Shown here piece after piece: positions 9,181 to 15,000 of a DNA stretch of 15,000 bases (positions are counted from its first letter, which is position 1; each line of letters begins with the position of its first letter). The notes beneath the pieces were generated by a model. That model was given only the letters and a program-made list of their open reading frames with translations, did no database searches and was not told where the DNA came from. The stretch is from Salpingoeca rosetta (Eukaryota; Opisthokonta; Choanoflagellata; Craspedida; Salpingoecidae): assembly GCF_000188695.1 (NCBI RefSeq), contig NW_004754921.1:1311164-1326163 (forward strand), given 5' to 3'. Both the position numbers and the translations under genes were made by a program.

Positions 9181-9944
9181 CTTCTGTGTCTCTGTCTGCC
9201 TGTATGTGTGTGTGTTAATGTATTTGTACATGTCGTGCGTGCGTGTGGTGCTCGGGTGCCTGTTTTCTTGCTGGGTGTCTTGTGGTTTTCTGCGCCTATC
9301 GCTGCGTTACATGCGTACCATACCACACCCGGCACCCCGTCTCGCACGCGCACGCGCACGCGCACGCGCACGCACTTACAGACAAACACTTGCGCTGTCA
9401 CTTTCAACCCCCCCCCCCCTGCGCATACACGAACCAAACCTCTGCCAGGACGAACAAGCTGCTGCACAACATCTTCGAGCGCCACCAGTTGCACTTGCTG
9501 AACCCCGTCGGCGAGAAGTTTGATCCAAACCACGTGCGTGAATGCCCCCTTTGTGCGCATTGTCTCCCGCGCAAGCTGCATCATTTTGCGTCAAGTTGCT
9601 GTTGACAGAGCTGTGACGTCTCTTGTGTGACTGGCCCTTTTGCTGCTCCTGCCCCACGTCGCCCCGCTTGTACTATAACCGTTCTCCTTGGCTCACGCAC
9701 TCACCTGTGTTCGCATACTCGTTGAAACTCGCACACCCATGCATTCATTTTTCACACACACACCAACACACACACACCAACACACACACACACACACACA
9801 CACACACAGCATGATGCGCTGTTTGAGGTTCCTCCGAGCGATGATGCGACGAGCGGCACGGTGGCTGTGGTGACCAAGGCTGGCTACTCGCTCAACGGCC
9901 GCACCATCCGCCCAGCACAGGTTGGCGTGGTTGCAAAGAAGTAG
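7772..9944 (+). CDS. Mitochondrial GrpE, nucleotide exchange factor of Hsp70 (6 exons, 263 aa)
   Basis: GrpE (Mge1/GRPEL in eukaryotes) releases ADP from mitochondrial Hsp70 in the matrix during protein import and folding. Exons are 7772-7952, 8225-8400, 8627-8758, 8967-9049, 9449-9533 and 9810-9944; phases 1,0,0,2,0 match and give 264 codons. Residues 1 to about 58 are Arg/Ser/Ala-rich with almost no acid residues, a typical mitochondrial presequence. Residues about 61-119 are Gln/Glu-rich and enter a coiled coil ([16 protein letters not shown]). Exon 3 has the hallmark [16 protein letters not shown], then [17 protein letters not shown]. Exons 5-6 give [15 protein letters not shown] and a later [17 protein letters not shown], agreeing with the C-terminal GrpE signature as I remember it. 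Length is usual for the family. The exon 2 acceptor at 8224 (TGAAG) is non-standard and was chosen by phase. The function call is strong. Confidence 0.95.
9052..9234 (+). repeat. GT-rich repeat in GrpE intron 4
   Basis: Starts right after the GTACGT donor at 9050 and runs for about 180 bp, mixing (GT)n with GTCT and GGGT interruptions. It includes two similar sub-blocks containing GGGTG motifs. Confidence 0.9.
9341..9373. repeat. CGCACG alternating purine-pyrimidine tract
   Basis: About five and a half CGCACG units near the 3' side of GrpE intron 4. It is strictly alternating purine-pyrimidine and GC-rich, so a Z-DNA-prone sequence. A run of ten C's follows at about 9409-9418. Confidence 0.85.
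9756..9809 (+). repeat. CA repeat abutting the last GrpE acceptor
   Basis: CACACA repeat with ACCAAC interruptions runs directly into the acceptor CACACAG|CATGAT at 9809/9810. The dinucleotide repeat therefore itself forms the 3' splice site in place of a usual pyrimidine tract. Confidence 0.85.
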
Positions 9945-10066
9945 GAATAACATCGCCATTGACGTGACATGTCGTGCGTGTCCACCACAGCTGTGACTGT
10001 GACGTGTGACATCTCGAAGACCTGCTTTGCCTGTATGACCCTGTGTCATGCGCCTCGCAACGCCCA

Positions 10067-10072
10067 AGTAAA
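10067..10072 (+). terminator. Possible variant polyadenylation signal of GrpE (AGTAAA)
   Basis: AGTAAA lies about 120 bp after the GrpE stop, followed by A-rich sequence. AGTAAA is a known minor variant of AATAAA in animals. A hexamer match alone is weak evidence. Confidence 0.25.
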
Positions 10073-10286
10073 ACGAAAGAATGTGCAAACGACACACAGA
10101 AATGAAATTGCTGACAGTGTCATTTGATGCAAACTGCGCATTTTTGTGAACACAAAACCTCAACCCACAACCCCCTTGCGGGTAAATCGTTCCCGCGGTT
10201 TCGCGCTGTGAGGAGCGCCGCTGTGCTTGTCTTCCTTCCTTCTGTTTTCACAATCACACCCCATTGCTGTTATTATTGCACACAAA

Positions 10287-10334
10287 GCAACACACACACA
10301 CACATATACACACACATACACGCACACACACACA
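10287..10334. repeat. CA / CATA microsatellite
   Basis: Interrupted (CA)n with ATATA and TACA interruptions in the spacer upstream of the secreted-protein gene. Confidence 0.9.
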
Positions 10335-10578
10335 GGCGTGAGTGTGATCTCCCACGCTACGCGTACTGTCTTACTGTGAGCAGAGGAATCTCTTCTTCCA
10401 CTCAGGGACGCCTTGGCAGCCCGCTGCGTGCGTCGCGTTTTAGACTGTGATCCACGGTGCCCTCTCCCTTGTCCTTGCACGCGTTTCATTGCGGTGTTGT
10501 TGACATTTCCTGTTTCGCTCGTGGACACGCCCAGACCAAGCCAGCAAGCATCCCCCTTGGCCCGTCTTCTCTTCTCGG

Positions 10579-10593
10579 ATGGAGGTGGCATGA
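10579..10593 (+). promoter_or_regulatory. Minimal upstream ORF overlapping the main start codon
   Basis: ATG at 10579 opens a four-codon frame (Met-Glu-Val-Ala) whose TGA stop (10591-10593) overlaps the main start ATG (10590-10592) as ATGA. A scanning ribosome starting at 10579 would stop on top of the main start. It may lower translation or require reinitiation. It matters only if the transcript begins upstream of 10579. Confidence 0.4.
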
Positions 10594-13500
10594 GCACATG
10601 GACAATGGCGTGGCGGCGACGCGATGCGGCGCTGCTGGTCGCGGTTCTTGTGTGTGCCTGGAGCTGCCCCTCCCTCGGTGAACTGGATGGCCTGTACTAC
10701 GCCTGCTACGACACAAGCGCGGCTGGTTGCGTTTACCAAGGCTGTGTGTCCTTCAACAATGGCTCCGAGTGCCGCATTGCCGGGGATTCCGCTTCCTTCA
10801 AGCTAACCAAAGAGGAGAACGACGATTTCAGGCTGTTCGTGTACGGCACCATGGATTGTTCGGGCCCGGGCATGGAGGCTGGGCCGCTCCTCACCCTCGA
10901 CACATGCGTGGACTACGCGGGAACGATTGTGGCTCAGTTCTTTGGGTCACCTGGGCAGTTCACGCTGACTATGCGCAACAGCACATGCATTGACTGCGAG
11001 GCCGAGTGCAACCCGACCACGTGCGTGACTGGTCTTGCGTGTAAGGACAGAGATGGCTGTGGCGAGCTCAACGACTGGTCTGCATGCGAGAACGGCACCG
11101 CAGGATCCAAGTTCAGCAATCGAAAGTATTGTACGTCAAACGAAAGACTAGATGTGTGTGTGCGTGTGTGTGTGTGTGTGCGTGTGTGTGCGTGTGTGTG
11201 TGTGTGTGCGTGCGTGCGTGCATGAATGTACGTGAATGTGCGTGAATGTGCGTGAGTGTGTGTGTGTGCGTGTGTATGTGTGCCTTCAGTATTCGTGCGT
11301 GCTCGTATTTCATACCTGACACACTCGGTGAACACCGCACCATGCTGCACACATGCACACGCATACACCGGCTCAGGCCCTCTAGGATGGCACATGTGTG
11401 GTGATGGCTTCTGCACGGCTGACCCTGGGCTGTGTATCGAGCGCGGCGGTCACAATTACTCCAGCACCTCATGCAGCGTCACAGGTGTGCCAGTCAAACC
11501 CGAGTGTACAAATGCCCATGTCGATGATGTTTGTGCAAACGTGGAGCGTACGCACTGTCTCTGGACGTCGAACATGTACCCGTTGTTGCGCACGATTGTG
11601 TCTGTCGTATACAGTGCGCTTTGTTGTGCACGAACGTGCGTGTTCGTTGTTGTGTTCGGAGCACAGATGGGCGCCAAAAGGAGAACAGGGCAAACTGCTG
11701 CGTCATTTTGCTCGGCAACTCACCAGTGCCCTTCTCCCATGGCGCTTCGACCCGGCTTGTATGTTCGCACGCGCACACAAACAACAGCAATCGACCGCGT
11801 TGTGCTGTGTGATTTCCCCGCTCGCAGCAACTGCGAGTTTGACGCCGACACAACGCGATGCCGCACGCTGTCAATGCCATCCTGCTTCAACCTGAGCCCA
11901 TACCAGCTGCGCATCGCACCCAACGTGACTGCCCTTGCAGACGTGAACAGCGCCACTGAGTTCTCTGTCGGTTACTTCTCCGCACAGGCTGGCTGTGGCA
12001 TCACTCTCTACAGGGACTCCGACTACTTGGTGAGACGGCGAATGGGTGGAATACGTGGTGAGGATGGGGGGGGGGACGTGTGTGCGTGTGCGATTGTGTG
12101 TGCGTGTGCGATTGTGTGTGTGTGTGCATTTGTGAGAATGCATGTGCGACTGTGAAGGGGGTGCACTCGTCGATATGAACTGTCTTTCTTTGTGATTTTC
12201 GTGGACATCCTACTGTTCCTAATGGAAGGCGGTGCAACATGTCAGCCTACGTGTCGTACTTGTTCATTCCCTGACACAACTGCACCACATCTCACGCTGG
12301 CATCGCCGCAATGCTTGTTTCCCACGGCACCAACAGAACCTCCCTGTCAGCGAGGGCGAGTGTCACCAGCCGCCAGACATACCCCATCTTGACACCGAGT
12401 TTACCCGCGATGTTGCCATATTTAGAACGGATGCGGACTGCGTGAAGGCATGTGCTGAGGGCGGTAGCAAGTGCGACCACAGCTCTTGCCTTGACTTTCA
12501 GTCAGACACGTATCCCGTCAGTGCAACGACAGACGACTGCAAAGACCTGCGTACGCAAGTCCTGTGCGACGGGAAGGATGGCTGTGTTTGGATTGGGGCC
12601 GACTGGCTCGGGTGTGTTGACTCCGTGAACGCAGTCATGGGCCTGTCCTATGAGGTCACGTGTCTCTTCAGCAAGCTTGATCGGGAGGCGTGCGACATAT
12701 TCGGTGCGTGAGTGCAATCGGCAAATCGGCTTACTTATGAGATGCATGTGTGCTTGTATTGACAAGGTGTGCTGGCTGGCTGTCTTGAATGCACGCTTGC
12801 GTCATGTTTCTGAAGGAGGAGGAGGGTGGTGGAGGTGTGTGTGTGTGTGTGCATGCGTGCGTGCGTATGTGTGTGTGTGCATGCGTGCGTGCGTGCGTAT
12901 GTGTGTGTGGGTGTGTGGGTGGGTGTGGGTGGGTGTGGGTGGGTGTGTGGGTGGGTGTGGGTGGGTGTGTGCAAATTCGGCACCGCCACCTCACCTCCCC
13001 TACATCCACGGATCTTTCTTGCAGTGCTTGCCTCTTTCTTTTTCTCTCACGTTCACCACCTCATTCATGCCCGCGTTTGCAACCTCCCTGCTGTTTTGCT
13101 CGTCCGTCCAGTGCAATGCGAGTACGACGAGGAGAACAGCCGCTGCTTTGCACCAAACATCATTGAGGATGCAGGTGTGTCATTGTATTCTCGTGTCGTG
13201 CAAGTTACATATCTCTCACAGCGACACAACGTGTACCCCGAGCACGTGCGCCAATTCAAACAGTGGCAGGCATCAACTTTATGCTGTGATGTTCTATGTC
13301 TGTTCGCCCGCGTGTCTTCACCTGCTTAACATCGTCTCTGGGTCCTCCATCACACTGAACACACACACACACAATGACACGCACAAACACACACAATGAC
13401 ACGCACAAACACACACAACAGCAACTCGCACTTCACGGGACGTGCTCTGGCTGCAGTTCTCGGATGAGACAAAAGCCGATAGCGCCATCGACTCTTTCAA

Positions 13501-14979
13501 CCTGATTGTGAGAGCTCGAGCGAACACGACGAGTGTGACATGCAGAGGCACACATATTGGATGTTGCAAGGGCTGAGAGGGAGAAGAAGTTTCTTGGTCG
13601 GATCAAAGCGATGACTGTGCCTTCTTCACGTGTTCCACGTCACGATCACTTCCAACCATCTTCTCCTTGCCTGCATCCTAAATGCAGGACTTGGGTCAAG
13701 ATGGGCGGGTTGTCACCACCAATCGCATGACAGAGTACAACTTTGACAGCAACGGCGTGGTTGGGCAAGCTTTGGGGTTCGATGGCTGGAATTGGATCGA
13801 CATCTTGCCACCCCTTACAAACAGCACTGAGGTCATGCCACCCCTCACAAACAGTGCAGAACTCTGTACGTAGCGCAGCGAAACCATGTGTTTGCCCCTG
13901 TGTTTGCGTGTGTACTTATGTGCATGTGCATGTGCATGTGCATGTGAATTTGTGTGTGTGCATTTCTGCGCTTGCTGTTGCACGACTGCACTTGTGTGTA
14001 TGTATGGTTTGCGGGCGCGAGTGTGTCCCCCTGGGTGCTCACAGGTGTCTCATTGTCACCTGTTTGCAACACAACTGCAGTCACGCAGGTCCAATTCTTT
14101 GCCAAACCCGCCATTGAGATGAATGCACCTGAGAGTGGCACCACAACTGATTTGGCCAACGAGCCCATTCTCCTCCATCCGTCACAGAGCGACCTCCAAC
14201 AGAATCCAGAGGGAACGTTTGTCCTGTGAGTCACACGCGAAGGCGCAGAATAGAACCTGCACACTGCTAGACAGCTGAAGGCCACACGATACAGGCCTCA
14301 TTGCACCTGCACTGCATGAGAATTTTGCTGCCAACTCACCGCTGTCTCCGCTTGTCTTCCTGTGTGTGTGTGTGTGTGAGTGTGCTGTGTGTGTGTGTGT
14401 GTGTGTGTGCGTGTCTGGTGCTTGCGCGTTTATCGCTCTCTTACTCACTCACACACTCACTCACACACACACTCACACTCACACACAAACACTCGCACAA
14501 CCAGCGTGGCAGTGGGGCTGAATGGCGTTGCCGTGTACGACTGGACACCTGCTCAGCACACGTTCATCCGAATTTTGCACGTGAACACGGCAATCCAGGG
14601 GTGGACGTCAATCACCGTCCAGATCCTGCGCCAGAGGTGAGCTTACGACCATGTTCCTGTTTCGTCTGCCTCGACACAGCAGCTGCACGTGGCTAACTGT
14701 GTGTGCGTGAATGGAGGCGCGAGCGTGGAGTTGCGATCGTACACGAGTTGTGCATGTGTGTGTTGATGTGAAGATGTTCGTCGAGGGCAAGGTTAGATTT
14801 CGTGAGCGCACCACCGAGCTTTGAGAGCGCAAGCGCTCATGACACTTCACGTGTCATCATTTTCAGGTCTGGTCAGATTGTTGTGGATGCAGATAGGAAC
14901 AAGATGCACAGGGTCTCCAATCTGCTTCCCTCACGATCACGGCTCTTTCCGTTTTCACACATCGGCGGCTCTCCAACGG
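10590..14979 (+). CDS. Secreted or surface cysteine-rich protein with probable laminin-G-like domain (10 exons, 3' end beyond window)
   Basis: Exons: 10590-11130, 11377-11575, 11828-12029, 12337-12703, 13112-13174, 13422-13507, 13688-13865, 14081-14225, 14505-14636 and 14867-14979, which ends at GTAAGA. All nine junctions keep phase (1,2,0,1,1,0,1,2,2), giving 675 codons so far and no stop. Residues 1-30 form a signal peptide: an RRR-containing start, a hydrophobic core, and likely cleavage after PSLG. Residues about 31-460 are Cys-rich with several N-glycosylation sequons and at least two C...C...C[LV]W units (THCLW near 240, DGCVW in exon 4), plus the related CEFDADTTRC and CEYDEENSRC. From about 460 the sequence reads like a laminin-G/concanavalin-like jelly roll: VLWLQFSDE, GQALGFDGWNW, EGTFVL, GWTSITVQIL, then HIGGSPTG. 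I infer an adhesion or matrix role. The fold call is by eye. A membrane anchor could lie past the window edge. Confidence 0.75.
11154..11280 (+). repeat. GT-rich repeat in intron 1 of the secreted-protein gene
   Basis: (GT)n with GC and GAAT interruptions starts about 20 bp after the GTACGT donor at 11131. It contains GTGCGTGAAT-type repeats near 11220-11250. Confidence 0.9.
12834..12972 (+). repeat. Compound GT / GCGT / GGGT repeat in intron 4 of the secreted-protein gene
   Basis: A roughly 36-bp higher-order unit, (GT)n-GCATGCGTGCGTGCGTAT, appears twice and is followed by a GGGTGTGGGT-type tract (about 12908-12968). The G-rich part could support a G-quadruplex on the RNA sense strand. Confidence 0.85.
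13365..13411 (+). repeat. 22-bp direct repeat before exon 6 of the secreted-protein gene
   Basis: A CA-rich unit containing AATGACACGCACAA occurs twice in tandem just upstream of the acceptor at 13421. As at other acceptors here, CA repeats rather than pyrimidines lead into CAG. Confidence 0.8.
13796..13855 (+). repeat. 30-bp in-frame tandem duplication in exon 7
   Basis: Two diverged copies of a ten-codon unit encode ILPPLTNSTE and VMPPLTNSAE back to back. The second copy differs mostly at synonymous or conservative positions, which points to an older duplication under coding constraint. Confidence 0.8.
14361..14493 (+). repeat. GT block followed by CA block in intron 8
   Basis: A (GT)n block at about 14361-14410 and a CACT/CACA block at about 14442-14493 are complementary and about 30 bp apart. 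In RNA they could form a long hairpin ending roughly 10 nt before the acceptor at 14504. Confidence 0.85.
14825..14857 (+). repeat. Two adjacent perfect inverted repeats before exon 10
   Basis: GAGCGC-AA-GCGCTC (14825-14838) is followed at once by ATGACAC-TTCAC-GTGTCAT (14839-14857). Both sit just before the pyrimidine-rich acceptor TTTTCAG that ends at 14866. Confidence 0.85.
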
Positions 14980-15000
14980 GTAAGACGAGAGTGCGTGAAT

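Larger units (their letters stand above)
9945..10589. other. Spacer between GrpE and the cysteine-rich secreted-protein gene
   Basis: It contains the GrpE 3' flank, with an AGTAAA at 10067-10072 that could act as a variant poly(A) signal, then an interrupted CA microsatellite (about 10287-10334) and the promoter/5' leader of the next gene. I see no exon with supporting splice sites. Frames open here are short or low-complexity. Confidence 0.5.

Noticed and set aside
1..15000. tRNA, rRNA, transposase, reverse transcriptase or viral genes
   Set aside because: I looked for their familiar motifs in the open frames and saw none. Short or decayed copies cannot be excluded by eye.

Overview
This is nuclear DNA from a eukaryote, with four protein-coding genes interrupted by short spliceosomal (GT-AG) introns. 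The exons are GC-rich. The introns and spacers are loaded with GT/CA dinucleotide runs and other simple repeats. Compact genes with roughly 150-400 bp introns, a mitochondrial GrpE, and cysteine-rich secreted or membrane proteins (one probably with a laminin-G-like fold) fit a holozoan protist. A choanoflagellate of the Salpingoeca type is my best guess. That is an inference from style, not from a marker gene.

Layout. (1) 1-1154 is repeat-rich sequence with no convincing coding exon, probably promoter, 5' UTR or intron. (2) 1166-3255, + strand: a three-exon gene for a 545-residue low-complexity protein with a polyQ run and a very basic C-terminus; I do not recognise it. (3) 3256-4336: spacer between two convergent genes, with CA repeats and a 17-bp tandem duplication. 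(4) 4337-7190, - strand: an eight-exon gene for a probable type I membrane protein with a repeated cysteine motif, one transmembrane helix and a short basic tail; no known family recognised. (5) 7191-7771: divergent promoter region, partly repeat-free, then a GT-rich tract that may be a 5' UTR intron. (6) 7772-9944, + strand: a six-exon gene for mitochondrial GrpE (Mge1/GRPEL type), the one confident functional call. (7) 9945-10589: spacer. (8) 10590-14979 and on past the right edge, + strand: at least ten exons of a secreted or surface cysteine-rich protein whose second half resembles a laminin-G-like (concanavalin-like) domain.

The exon models come from matching splice-site sequence with reading-frame phase. 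In all three multi-exon genes with clear ends, every junction keeps frame and the total length is a whole number of codons (545 aa, 348 aa, 263 aa). The fourth gene keeps frame through ten exons. This agreement is the main support for the models. The genes share no evident pathway: GrpE works in the mitochondrial matrix, while its neighbours on both sides encode apparent cell-surface or secreted proteins.
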